Both the position numbers and the translations under genes were made by a program. A stretch of DNA of 64,000 nucleotides from Halichondria panicea (Eukaryota; Porifera; Demospongiae; Suberitida; Halichondriidae), in assembly GCF_963675165.1 (NCBI RefSeq), contig NC_087389.1:2328001-2392000 (forward strand), read 5' to 3'. The notes under the pieces are model-generated. The model was not told where the DNA came from. It did no database searches and saw only the letters and a program-made list of their open reading frames with translations. Below are positions 46,160-56,479 of this stretch, piece by piece; position 1 is the first letter of the stretch; each line of letters opens with the position of its first letter.

Positions 46160-46990
46160 TTTATTATGATGAATCTGCATGGCTATAAGTAAGAGACTTT
46201 GTGGCATCTGAGTCAGTTGAATAACGTTTAGGAGACAAGATTGATACAGTAGCATCACTGTCAGAAATAACAATGACATCACCATGTAGTGTAGTTACAT
46301 CACTGTCGTTAGATGTTGAAGTAGCGTCACTATCTAAAGAGGGGGGGGGGGTTTTGGAGAAAGTACGCCAATATTGTCAGAGTCAGTACAGGGTAGCTTA
46401 ACACAAGGGATACTGATTCCAATACTGTCCTTATCTTGCTTAGTAATGGAGCCTCTTTTTATACCCACAGATACAATCTTCACAGATATCTTTGATTGAA
46501 TTTTAGTGTTCTCTCCGTGGTGGCTATCATCTTGTTGAAGATCAAATATCTGAAAATGAAAAAAAGCGATATTAGTTTTCTTATGCATTAGTTTTCTTAT
46601 GCTATATGAACAGACACACCTGTACTCCAGACAGCCTACATCTTACTATTCGTAAATGGTCTGGCTGACCAAAGAGTGACACACACATTGCAAACAGCGT
46701 TGCTCCACCTCCTACTCCCCCCAACATAATATATCCCTCCAGTCAATTTCCTACACACCAACCAAACATTGATACAGATATTTATATAACTAAGAAGTAC
46801 TTACCCCTTTGCAGACAACCCAGATCTTATAAGAGGAGCTATGGAAGCAGCATCCTCTCTGCATAGGTGTCCAAGCTTCTCAAACAACACCAAACAACAC
46901 AAAAACAGCAATACAATGGCTGTCATGAGAGTTGGTGGCCTCTAGCTTGAGCACAACTCTTAAACCAGCCCTTATTGACCTCTCTGATGT
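46160..46990 (-). pseudogene. HIRAN-like accessory gene of the 3.8 kb transposon
   Basis: First exon on minus (about 46975-46803): LRVVLKLEATNSHDSHCIAV, then after a short duplication (ACACCAAACA) EKLGHLCREDAASIAPLIRS followed by GLSAKG, ending in a consensus donor GTAAGT. L.LE.TN.HD...IAV then GHL.RE.A..IAPL is the HIRAN pattern. The second exon (46588 on) reads DSHHGENTKIQSKISVKIVS, SIGISIPCVKLPCTDSDNIG and VLSPKPPP; a G11 tract (46341-46351) shifts the frame, and the new frame gives DVIVISDSDATVSILSPKRY and TDSDATKSLTYS. VIVISDSD fits a SUMO-interacting motif (hydrophobic V/I core followed by acidic residues). The gene converges on the transposase. Confidence 0.5.
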
Positions 46991-47109
46991 CATAGAAGTG
47001 CACACCCCTTACAATAGAAGGGAAAGAAGCCAACAGTACAGCCATGATGTTTTAGCTCTGCAAAGCCATGCAATAATTTCCTGCGCATCACATGAGTGGT
47101 GAAAGTGTC

Positions 47110-47699
47110 ATCAATTTTGTGGTTAGCAGCTGTGATGTCATAAAAATGGTAGAAATAGTAGAATATGTAGTTTTTCAGTGATATCTCAACAATGGAATAA
47201 GCATAGATAATGTTCTTGGTATCAAAATGTAGCCCATTTATTTGTAAACTTACCATAGAACTTTGAAAACTAAGCTATAAATGTTTCAGAAAATATTACT
47301 CTAACCAAAAGTGTACCTAAAAACCAGTAAATCATGAATTATAGACACTGTGAGCATATTTAAGACCCATAAAGATTTAAGACCCATAAAGGGATGGTCA
47401 GGATACCTAAACCATTAAACTATTGTGTGATAAAAGTCTAAGACCTTAGCTGTTTAAGGTTAGTGTTTTATTACTCTAACCGATTACCCACTATAACAAT
47501 TTGCTGTTGTTCTATTAATCACCACAAACCCACCACCTTATGTTTCCATGGAAACATTTTTGGATATGTTGTAGTTCAGTCATTCATCTACACACAGGTA
47601 TCAACACTATTTCTTGGAAATGCTCCAATCAAAAGATATTTACATTTCAGTACAACTACTCACACATTTGTGGTAATCTACTCTCTAGACTCTCTAGAC
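47110..47699 (-). repeat. Right terminal inverted repeat
   Basis: Inverted copy of 43928-44485. It contains a small duplication of AAGATTTAAGACCCATAA near 47370 and a duplicated CTCTCTAGA at its outer edge. Confidence 0.85.
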
Positions 47700-47701
47700 T
47701 A

Positions 47702-48250
47702 AATGAACTGTAAGTATAGGATAGACTACACCTAAGATTAGAAAATGCTTGTAGTAATACTGCAATCTGATAGGTCACTGAGAGGTCCATTATTTCACTT
47801 ATGGACCTGAGGTCTTCTAAGTAGGTCTATTATACTGATTATGCCTACAGGCAAGATGATGTCAAGATTAACTTGTATGGAACATGGCAACATCACACAG
47901 TTTATGTTGAAGTCATAGTAACGATGATACAGTGCATCATTAAAAATTAATTTTTTTTTAGTTTTGCATTCTGCAGTGCCGCTTTGCAGCTTTTATCTCT
48001 CTCTTGCAGCTACAATAGCTAGTGCTCTAGTGCAGAGCTAACTACTATGACAATAGCAACTTTTTATTTGCAATGCGTGATTCTCAAGAAACAGAAACTG
48101 CCTTCATCAATGTGAGTTTTTTTTATGTAGACTAGCCAGAGCAAAGCTTTAACGTTGCTTGAGGCTTGTAGAAACTCTTGGTTTCAGAGTCTTCTTTGTA
48201 TTAATATAGCCTAGCTTGCTTAGCACTATTCTAAACCAGTTATAGGCCTC
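47702..48250. other. No supported gene
   Basis: Non-coding; one ATG-initiated mini-frame (MRDSQETETAFIN followed by GTGAGT near 48074-48118) could be a first exon, but nothing downstream supports it. Confidence 0.4.
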
Positions 48251-48251
48251 G

Positions 48252-48362
48252 TCAACGGTCACTATGGAGTTTTGAGACCCTCAGGCCCTTAGTAGCACCC
48301 TCGCTACGCTCGAGATGCTACAGCCTCGGGCCTTCAGGTCTCAAAACCCCATAGAGACCTTG
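48252..48362. repeat. Fold-back palindrome A
   Basis: GGTCACTATGGAGTTTTGAG... (about 48257) pairs with the reverse complement of ...CTCAAAACCCCATAGAGACC (about 48338-48360) over some 33 bp. The loop contains a second inverted pair, GTAGCA...TGCTAC. It has the shape of a hairpin MITE. Confidence 0.75.
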
Positions 48363-48379
48363 GACTCAGTCTATAACTA

Positions 48380-48502
48380 TTATGTAGAATATGCGTCTAT
48401 GTAACCTCCGCGGTTGCAGTTTGTGCCTCTAGCCCGAGGCGCAAAGCCGAGGGAATCTAACCGTAACCAAGGTGGTTACTAAGACGCATATTCTACAAGT
48501 GG
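48380..48502. repeat. Fold-back palindrome B
   Basis: TGTAGAATATGCGTC...GTAACC (48382 on) pairs with GGTTACTAAGACGCATATTCTACA (about 48475-48498). The loop contains another self-complementary part (GTGCCTCTAGCCCGAGGCGCA). TGTAGAATATG is echoed at 49096-49190 in a set of direct repeats. Confidence 0.75.
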
Positions 48503-50310
48503 GTGTGGTCTATCTAACTTGGACTTCATTGCGAATGCGCGAGGCGTGGTTATAAAAAGCCAGGTTTGGTGCGTAGCAACAGAAATTGAATTTGTGCGAG
48601 CTGGACGAGCTGGAGAGCTGTGAGAGACACCAGTTGTGAGAGACACCAGTTGACAGAAAAAGATAAGAAGACGGCTTCAAAACAATGAAAAACTTAGTAA
48701 AGCTTGTGTAAAGCTTGTGAAACGCTTCTTGAAGATACTGGAAAGAACAGACAAGTAAAAAGAACCTAGAACTATGCTAGAACTGACTGCAACACTACAA
48801 GAAGAAGAATGAAGCTCTGTGGTGGAGTGGAGGGGGTATAGAGCAGACTGGACCGGCATGGAACCTTAAAAAACTCAATAGAAAGTGTCAAGCGACTGCT
48901 AAAGTGTTTTTGATGCTTCCTGGCCCCCCTTGCCCATGCCGAACTGGAAAAAGCAATACAAAGCAACAGTGGACATGGAAAGAATGGATATTGACTGAAT
49001 GCATTCTGTGTTTTTATAATGTTTTTGTCGTCATCTTGTCACTTTCACTAAAAATTTCATTTCAACTTTTGAGAACTTCCTGCGTCCATTTCCTGTAGAA
49101 TATGTGTCCACTTCCTGTAGAATATGCGCCCATTTCCTGTAGAATAAGTACTTTCTTGTAGATTATGCTTCTTGTAGATTATGCTAATCTACTGTTTTTA
49201 GCCAATCAGATCAATTACAGATGATGTAATGTAGTCTAAGTAAGACTACATTACTACATGGCATTTGTTACAACTACGATCCATTTTGGTATTCCTACAT
49301 TTAAAGCGTCACTGTGGCATTTAATGTTGTATTTACATTTATAGCATATTTACATTTATAGCATTTAATGCTGTATTTTCTGAGAATAGGGTGAGTTGCA
49401 TGCCCTCTTCTCTGTATACGCCCTTAGCGTACTAAAATTAACCAGCCAGTTTTCAAAACTCAAATTTAATATTATCACCCGGCGGTCAGGTAAGACCGTT
49501 CACTTCAATCACGCGAGATGTGTACACGCGAGATGTGTATTTACACGTCATACTTGTTTTATCTGCACTGTTGAAGATCGGCGTTGCGCTATATAATTAT
49601 ATCAAGTCGGATGGCGGATGGCAAAGTTTTAATGCAGGAAGAAGTTTAAGATAAGGGATAAATGAAGGGGGAAGGGGGGAACAATAATCGATGATTTTGT
49701 GTATGTGTATGAATTTGAGTGGTGACGTCGTAGCTATTTTTTCTGTAGTTGGAGTGACTGCTGTCCCTTCATCATACTAGTATAGAGACGAGACGACGAG
49801 TTGCAAATTTTTGGAGGTGGGGCCTGGACCCCCCCCTAACCTTTTCGTATGAACCGTTAATTATAATAGGCGCCGTCCACACACTATCTTATCTTTTTTA
49901 GACACATACTAGTTAACCGAATAGCCGCGGTCATAGCGAACCTGCAGGTTGCAAACTAGTCAAGTCTCTGAGTTTTGAACGGAGCTCACAAGTAAAGGCC
50001 AATGCGCATTCAAACTGAATTGAGTGTGTCCACACCCACACCCACACCCAATGTGCCACAGGAACGACACAGGAACGACAGGAACGACACACTCAACGCT
50101 CAATGCAAGCATAAACTTGTAGCTGTACCCATCTAGCCAGTACACTATCACAAGCATGTAAGTTGAGAAAGATTTAACACCACAAAATAACAGGTCCATG
50201 AACAGAATTCATTTTAAAAAATCAAGCCATTGTTCTTGAGGTATATAGTTTTTAAACATCTGTTTTAAATGATTCAACTTCGTATCTTGGAGTGTTCGTA
50301 TCCTTCCTAG
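48503..50310. other. No firmly supported gene
   Basis: A coding-like stretch near 48660-48770 (LQNNEKLSKAC, LLEDTGKNRQVKRT) is broken by a duplication of AAAGCTTGTG. Direct repeats of CTGTAGAATATG at 49095-49190. A copy of the dispersed repeat of 43.7 kb lies at 49240-49385. Confidence 0.35.
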
Positions 50311-50319
50311 ATCGACATA

Positions 50320-51231
50320 GTTCTAGTTCACGCCTGGAAAGCAATTAAACTCGGGAGTAATGGTTGATTGCTTTGGGGCTCCCGCTGTGTGAATCCTTTC
50401 CAGCATTTCCATGACGCTGATGAGGATAACGTACGTCAACCATTGAAGTATTAGGTATAGTTTTCCACCATTTCATAAAGGAAAGGTCACAGTCACATCC
50501 TTGTTATGCTCCTTGTGGCATAACAACACATTCACTGAGGCGTTCTTCCTCCAAGGCGTTCTTCCTCCACTTCTTCCTCCACTTCTTCTTCCTCCACTTC
50601 GGATTTTGTAATTGAACGAACAGGCTCATTACTCAATCTCTTCTTAATAGATCTTTGCCTGGATAGACGCTGGTGAGAAATTCCCAGGGCATGGTGTATG
50701 CAGCCAGAGCAGAAGTAAAAGTTACCTAGTGCGTCAAATACATTATTTCGAAGCCATTCGTTTTGTTTCACAAGATCTCGATATTGCTGACTTTCGGGTC
50801 GCTTTGGATGGGGATTGATGGTCTTTCGTCTTTCGTCGCTTAAGTTCAGATCCTTGCCTCTTCATCCTCTTAACCTCTTCATCCTCTTAAAAGTATCATA
50901 ATACTTACTAAGTATGGGGGCACAACTCTTGCATACTTTAGCATTCCAGTCACTAGGCTGAAAGTCACTTGGACCAGGTAGGTCATCAGTTTCCTCAAAG
51001 GAGGACTGAAGTTCAGAAGTGGTATGATTTTCTTGCCTCCCCTCTTAAGTACAATTCTTTTCTCTTAGCTCTTCTCTCCTTTCTGGAACCAGGAGAAGGT
51101 CCACTGGATTGCCTGACTTCATCTGAGTCATTTTGGCTAGAGGTATCTTCATTCTCACTCGATCCAGAGGGGGGACCCTCTCTAGCTCTTTTTCTAGCAG
51201 CCATATTCTTTAAAATAGCTGTTTTTGACAC
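50320..51231 (-). pseudogene. Decayed member of an invertebrate multicopy gene family
   Basis: The first block (51231-51013) starts MSKTAILKNMAARKRAREGP, then a serine/acid-rich SSENEDTSSQNDSDEVRQSS and basic KERRAKRKELYLRGEAR. After broken sequence, 50850-50530 encodes DERRKTINPHPKRPESQQYR, DLVKQNEWLRNNVFDALGNF, YFCSGCIHHALGISHQRLSR, QRSIKKRLSNEPVRSITKSE. Past a perfect 16-bp duplication (50538-50569) come LSECVVMPQ and FMKWWKTIPNTSMVDVRYPH plus QRHGNAGKDSHSG. I recognise this arrangement as a recurrent but unnamed family in sponge and cnidarian genomes, with a C-x2-C zinc motif; its function is unknown and possibly transposon-related. Confidence 0.55.
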
Positions 51232-51476
51232 GAGGAGCTTCCAGAAGCCTTACTCTGTCCACCTGTGACGTTTAGGGAGTCACCTGAGCTACAGTACAGT
51301 ATTGAAGATATAATGGAAGTATTCAGCATGCTTTTTACCAGATTTTCAATTGCGTTTTTTTCAATTTATGTGAACGTGTATAAGCTTCCATTTTTACTCT
51401 ATGCGCTCACATGTAGCTTCATTGCCTACACTGAGGCATCATCACCCTTTCAGTAACATTCATTTTTTTTTCTCAG

Positions 51477-51783
51477 GTCGCGTTGAAGGACGCTTTGAAG
51501 GACTGCGACTGCCTTTGCTTGTTGACAGTCTCCCTGGGTACACCATCAACCTATGTAGAAAATGTAAGTATTACTATCTGTATCAAGCAATAATTATTAT
51601 ATCCCTAGCTCTTTGCTGGGGGGAGGAGAGCCTCACTGTCTGGTGGCATGCACGTATAGTAAAGAATTTGTTTGATATAGATGTACTGATATTCATATAA
51701 ATCCTTTTCAGAATCGAACTTTCGATGAATTTCCACAATGGCAGCTGTCTATTATTGGCAGCCGTCGAAAGCAAGCTTCCTAA
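51477..51783 (+). CDS. Two spliced terminal exons of an unknown gene
   Basis: An acceptor with a strong pyrimidine tract (TTTTTTTTCTCAG) opens exon 51477-51563, 29 codons (VALKDALKDCDCLCLLTVSL then GTPSTYVEN), ending at GTAAGT. The next acceptor (ATCCTTTTCAG) opens exon 51712-51783: NRTFDEFPQWQLSIIGSRRK, then QAS and TAA. The two join at phase 0 with no interruption and with consensus splice sites at every border. No domain recognised; upstream exons on plus were not identified with confidence, although SPELQYSIEDIMEV near 51283 is a candidate. It lies head to head with the decayed minus-strand gene. Confidence 0.45.
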
Positions 51784-51789
51784 CTCTTC

Positions 51790-52640
51790 CACAACGTTCC
51801 CTGGAGTATGCTTACTGTAGCCGGCTGGCCTGGAGCTGAAAAGATTCCTTTATTATGCACTGCCTTTTGTATTTGTCAGCCATTTATTTTATTTTTTTGT
51901 TTTTTGTTTCTGCTTCTGGTAAAAAAGAAAAACTACCAAGAATGTATTTTGTGTATATTTTTTAGTGTTCAGTGTGTAGTGAATAGGTTCTGAGCGATTT
52001 TGCGCAAGAGAAAAAAACAGCTCGTTACTAAGGCTTGAATGAAAATTTAGGGGTCAAAGGTCGCGCCCACGGCAGCTCTTTTTATACTCAACTCGCTCAG
52101 AGTTCCGGAAGTTGCTAATCCGGTAATTAAAGCCAACATGCTCGTTTTAAAAAATCTGGAGGAATTCAAGACTGCTCATCTGTTTTCTCGGGATCAAGGT
52201 TGATCAAAAAAGACTGGTCAACCAAGATGCCAGATTCACAGCACTGCATGGTTCATATGGTGTTGCATTGCTACTGCTATCGAGATGTCAGTCGTGAAAC
52301 CTTTTTTTAGTTAACACTTAGGAATGTTAGTCCCTGCACGGCACTATACGATCTGAGATGCTTGACAGAGTTTAAGCAATCTCCACACAACAGCAATCTC
52401 CACACAACAGATTGGAAGCTCTACATTTAACAATGCAAAACAACAAAACAACAATGCAGAACAACAATGCAGAACAACAATAACGAATGTCATTACAAGC
52501 ATTCAGGTTCGAGGCTCGATATTCTTGACGTTGGTTCGTGGTCACGAAACTTCAAGAATCGGCATGTGCACAGGACAGCCTGTGGAAATGGTGGAGAAGG
52601 TTGACCCTGATAAATATACTATCTACATTATCTACATCAT
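51790..52640. other. No supported gene
   Basis: Non-coding, with a perfect 17-bp duplication at 52376-52409 and AACAACAATGCAGA repeats near 52440-52480. Confidence 0.5.
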
Positions 52641-52652
52641 TATCTACATTAA

Positions 52653-52915
52653 CCCTTTCCCCGCTGAAGCCGTCTTTTTCCGGCCGCACTACTGACTATT
52701 TTCAAAAAATTGTTGTCCCCGCTGTGTTGTAGCTATGCAAACACTGTAGGTACCAGCACATGCACATTGAGCTGCTCTTTCACATGGTATATTTAATATC
52801 TTGCCTCGAGGTACGCTTCGTGCAGTATTGCTGAAAGAAAAGTGACCGCACCTGACTAATCTTCAATTTTAGTACAACCTCAGTGAGGTTCTAGGGCAGC
52901 TAGACAGTACAATGT
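52653..52915. repeat. Partial second copy of the piggyBac-like MITE
   Basis: Begins at TTAA (52649-52652) with CCCTTTCCCCGCTGAAGCCG and matches, inverted, the right part of the element at 28354-29028 (shared GGCCGCACTACTGACTATTT and the CTGCCCTAGAACCTCACTGA region). The other end was not found before 53300. Confidence 0.65.
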
Positions 52916-52919
52916 ACCA

Positions 52920-53920
52920 TTGACAATATATTTCAGGTTGTGTATGCAGGACTCCTGTAATAATTGCTTAATTGACGGCATATAGTGGTCTGTGCCATAA
53001 TGAAAAAAGAATCTTCCCCCTTCCACCTCGCCAAAATGAGACTGAACATGTAAACACATGTTCCTGACATGTACATATGTTACACTGGACAATTCGACCT
53101 ACAGGAGCTCGAGTTGGGTTTCACCATAATTATACAATGACAAGACTGTCCGTTGTTAACTTAACATTACTACGCAGCCTTTTACAATCGAACAAGAACG
53201 TAATAATTTTTATAAGTTGTCTTTTAACCATCCTTTTCATGCATGCACTTGTCAATACATAATTATCTCTGTCAACCTGCATGATTGTAGATCTATATAA
53301 TTATCATAATTACTGTAAATACAATGATATACAACCAAGCCACTAGCTCTAGCTTATATTTACATGTCTGTACCAGATTATGTACAATGCTGAATCACAA
53401 CTGTACAGCTTCCGCACATACCCAGATGAAATGTACAAGTTCAATTGCACACAACTGTACGGACTTGTACACGGACACGGAACAGATCAGGACTTTTTGG
53501 TTGTGTATTTAGACTACTCCATCAATTAGACTACTCCATCAAGAACAAGAACCCACTATAGGAGGTACCTGAGGGATGCTTCAGCCCTCTTACCTCTTAC
53601 GCTATAAGAAGTTAGCAAGCAATAAGTCAGGTAAGGCTAGCATATTGCTTTAATAAATAATTAGGCCATGCAAATAGTGTGTGTGTGTGTATAGTTTAAT
53701 AATAATGCTAATAATGCTAATAATTGCAGTGCCAAACCCTGCCAGCACTCTCCACGCCCACATCTTCACCAGCACTCTCCACACCCTCGATCGTCTTCAC
53801 CGCCCTCGTCTTCACCACTCTCCACGCCTTCAAAACTTCTGTATCCAGGTGCAAAGCCATCTGTACGTCCTCATATACTGCAATAGGAGCACTTCTAACT
53901 CTATTGATATTCATCTCCCC
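52920..53920. other. No supported gene
   Basis: Non-coding AT-rich stretch with short duplications and a small (GT)n tract near 53677. A 53681-54007 frame has no family features in its first part. Confidence 0.4.
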
Positions 53921-53929
53921 GAGCAAAAT

Positions 53930-54690
53930 CTAATACCTCCCACCCTCTACAAATTGAAAAGGTTTTTCGAAAGACAAACTCCTGTTCACAGCCATAAGAA
54001 AACATGACGAACTCCATTCACCCACTGCCGACTTAGTGCATTTGAACATTTCAAAATCTGTGGAGTTCAAGTAAGTGTGTATATGTGCGTGCGTGTTGTG
54101 TGAGGTGTATGCGTGTGTGTGTGTGTGTGCATGTGCGAGTTTGTGTGTGTGTGTGTGTGTTGTGTGTGTATGCGTGTGTGAGTATGCGTGTGTGAGTATG
54201 CGTGTCTGTGTGTGTGTGTGTGTGTGCATGTGCGAGTTTGTGTGTAGTGTGTGTGTGTATGCGTGTGTGAGTGTGAGTATGCGTGTGTGTATGCGTGTGT
54301 GTGCGTGCGTGTGTGCGAGTTTGTGTGTGCATGTGTGTGTGTGTGTGTTTTTCCGTGTGGTGCATGTGCAACAACCCTTAATGGCATAATTATCCTGCAG
54401 AAAACTCTAATTCACTCATTCAACTGCCTGAACTATCAACTGACGACGAAAAAAACTTGAGTGATGTTTGGGATGGAGCTGTATTACGTGAGGGATCTCT
54501 GGTGGGGATCGTCTTGCCCGTGTCCCTATCTTTAAGTCGTTAACTGTCAGTATGTGGCCAGTGTTCTTGGTGATCCTTAACCTCCCAGCTTAACCTCCCA
54601 GCTATAATTAGAACAAATGCTGAAAATGTGATATTGTCGGCAATTTGGATAGGTCCCTCAAAGCCGAACCTAAATAATATGTGACTTTAT
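53930..54690 (+). pseudogene. KDZ-like transposase remnant
   Basis: The first exon-like piece (about 53945-54070) encodes DKLLFTAIRKHDELHSPTAD and LVHLNISKSVEF and ends at a GTAAGT donor. A GT-rich microsatellite fills the following 280 bp. An acceptor TTATCCTGCAG near 54400 opens NSLIQLPELSTDDEKNLSDV and WDGAVLREGSL; later frames give SMWPVFLVILNLP near 54551-54590 and IIRTNAENVILSAIWIGPSK near 54617-54675. The last two blocks are characteristic of the KDZ/Tnp2-like transposases of invertebrates (S.WPVFLV.LNLP, ENVI...IW.GP.KP). A duplicated AACCTCCCAGCTT (54580-54605) breaks the frame. No catalytic core follows. Confidence 0.6.
54069..54352. repeat. GT/GTGC-rich microsatellite
   Basis: About 280 bp of (GT)n interspersed with GCGTGT, TATGCGTG and GTGCGAGTTTGTGTG units repeated several times. 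Long open frames on both strands (poly His-Thr on minus, Cys-Val on plus) are consequences of the repeat. Confidence 0.95.
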
Positions 54691-54699
54691 AACATTGTT

Positions 54700-55530
54700 T
54701 GTGTACATAATTGTGAATTTTTGTTAAGTTTGTTACAAGTGTTTTCAATACGATTTTTTAAACAAAATAGGTTGATAATAATCTATAATAGCTAATACAC
54801 GTCTACCGTCAAAGACAGTTAAGATCACCAGTCCGTAGACCCCACCAACAGAACGGCGGTATGCTCACCTCAAACTGATAGACTGGTCACATACGATAGC
54901 CCTAGCCAGACTGGTCAACAATAAACAAGACACTCCCGAGGTGCGAGTTGTGCGACCACACGACAGGCTACCCTAGAATTCCGTGGGACAACCTGTACGT
55001 ATCCTTACACGATCGGGTTTCAGTATGGGGCTGGGGCACCTCTCCACACACCCTGAAGTTCCCCAATCCAACTCAATCGTGATGGTCGTACGTACAGCCA
55101 ATGCTAGATCTTCGCACCTCTCACACAAACAGTGCCTGGAGATCCTGGATACTTCTAGGAATCGAGGAATCGAAATGGATACAGAGGTCGGTCACCACAA
55201 TTACTCAATGGGGGACTCTTGATGCATTTCCGTCTGAACAATGATTTCAGGTCAGGGCTCCCACCCAGGTTCAGTTGTGCAAACACAACCTGCTCCTTCA
55301 CTACGTAGCCTCCTTTACTGGCCTTCAAGCGAAAAGAAGGCCTGCTACTGACTGCGTGAATATTTTCCCCTGTACAACTTCAACAAAGAATACAAATTCA
55401 TTACTGCGCATGCAGATTTGTATCAGTCCATGTGGTAGGTAAGCATTAACCAATTTCATGGCTTCCAACATAGTGCATGTTTGTAGCAAGGTTTTGCAGC
55501 AATGGAATTGTACCTAAAAATTCTGTAAAT
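54700..55530. other. No supported gene
   Basis: A frame at 54983-55222 (GQPVRILTRSGFSMGLGHLS) has no recognised family. The rest is non-coding. Confidence 0.4.
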
Positions 55531-55539
55531 TTGTTCCAG

Positions 55540-56470
55540 GAAGAATGTCTGATGATGGTCATCCATGTGATGGTCACTGCTGCAGGCCTTGTATGCGGAA
55601 GTTGTAGCTATGAGAGTAGGGGTAGAGAATGCCTTCGGTCATCCCCTGTTAGCTCAACGCGCACGCTGCAGGGTGCGAGAAAGAGGGGCAGTGGCCCAGA
55701 CGTGTGTCTCCTTTCACATCGAATGCACAGCCTTTGTCAAAGCGATCTATGGGACTTGCTTTTGGGCCTTGTGAGACACTTCTGTGTATTATCAGTTGTT
55801 ATTTTCCTTTAGTGAGTGATAATGAGTCCATCACAGTTCCTGATTTCCCACCAGTCAACACAGTCCACTCTGCAGCTGGTAATACACATACATTAATTAA
55901 AAACCCAATTTTCATCTGACAATTTTAATAGGTACTGAGAATTGACCCTCCAACAAGAACTGTCGAGGTACATTTAGATGTGTAAATAATAATTAATGCT
56001 GAACTACATATAGATTACTGTCAGCTCAGGAACGCCAGTCACCAAGGTCGTTGACAGTAAGGTTGGACAAGTACTGGCAGGTGGTCACCTTCCTAGAGCT
56101 GTGTCTGCATTTGCATTGAGAGAGTTGCTAGTACAGAAGTGTCGGAAGTCTGGTGATGCCCCTTCTCAGTAGAAGTGTATCGACGAGGTAAAAGTGAAGG
56201 CTGCTCTACTTCCGTGTTACCAGGTCCGACCACAGGAACAAGCCCAAGAAAGGCGCCAAACACCACCCCGGTATCTGTATGGCCCTCAGTGTGTATGGCC
56301 CTCAGTGTGTTGCTTAAGGAACGGAATAGAGAAATGAGTGGACTGCAGTACATGTATGTACATCGCTATAAGACATACTTCCCAAATACATTAATATTAA
56401 CAGCCAGTAATTATCTTAACATTTACAGGCAGGCTTAATCACCTGAACGTAACACTCAGTTACACAGCTG
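55540..56470 (+). pseudogene. Probable upstream exons of the DUF6589 gene
   Basis: After an acceptor TTTGTTCCAG near 55540 the sequence encodes MSDDGHPCDGHCCRPCMRKL, a cysteine-rich stretch. Later pieces are FPLVSDNESITVPDFPPVN (about 55810-55857) and VVDSKVGQVLAGGHLPRAVS plus AFALRELLVQKCRK (about 56050-56150). Composition and strand agree with the DUF6589 gene that follows, but the pieces are not individually recognisable. Intron-exon limits are uncertain. Confidence 0.3.
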
Positions 56471-56479
56471 TACTAGGAC

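Larger units (their letters stand above)
43928..47699. mobile_element. DNA transposon with ~560-bp terminal inverted repeats
   Basis: The left end GTCTAGAGAGTAGATTACC (43928 on) and right end (reverse complement, with the terminal 9-10 bp duplicated) are flanked by TA on both sides. The inverted repeats extend from 43928 to about 44485 and from about 47110 to 47699 with high similarity, for example the block around TGGGCCACATTTTGATACCA and TGACATCACAGCTGCTAACC. Inside are a DDE transposase on plus and a HIRAN-like gene on minus, convergent near 46150. TA target use suggests the Tc1/mariner supergroup. Confidence 0.85.

Noticed and set aside
48074..48118. ATG mini-exon followed by GTGAGT
   Set aside because: Fifteen codons with a donor can arise by chance; no downstream exon was found.
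53681..54007. 108-codon plus-strand frame as a gene
   Set aside because: The first half is low-complexity; only the last part overlaps recognisable transposase, in a different frame.
54051..54389. Long frames on both strands (His-Thr-rich on minus, Cys-Val-rich on plus)
   Set aside because: They are direct translations of the GT microsatellite and have no independent support.
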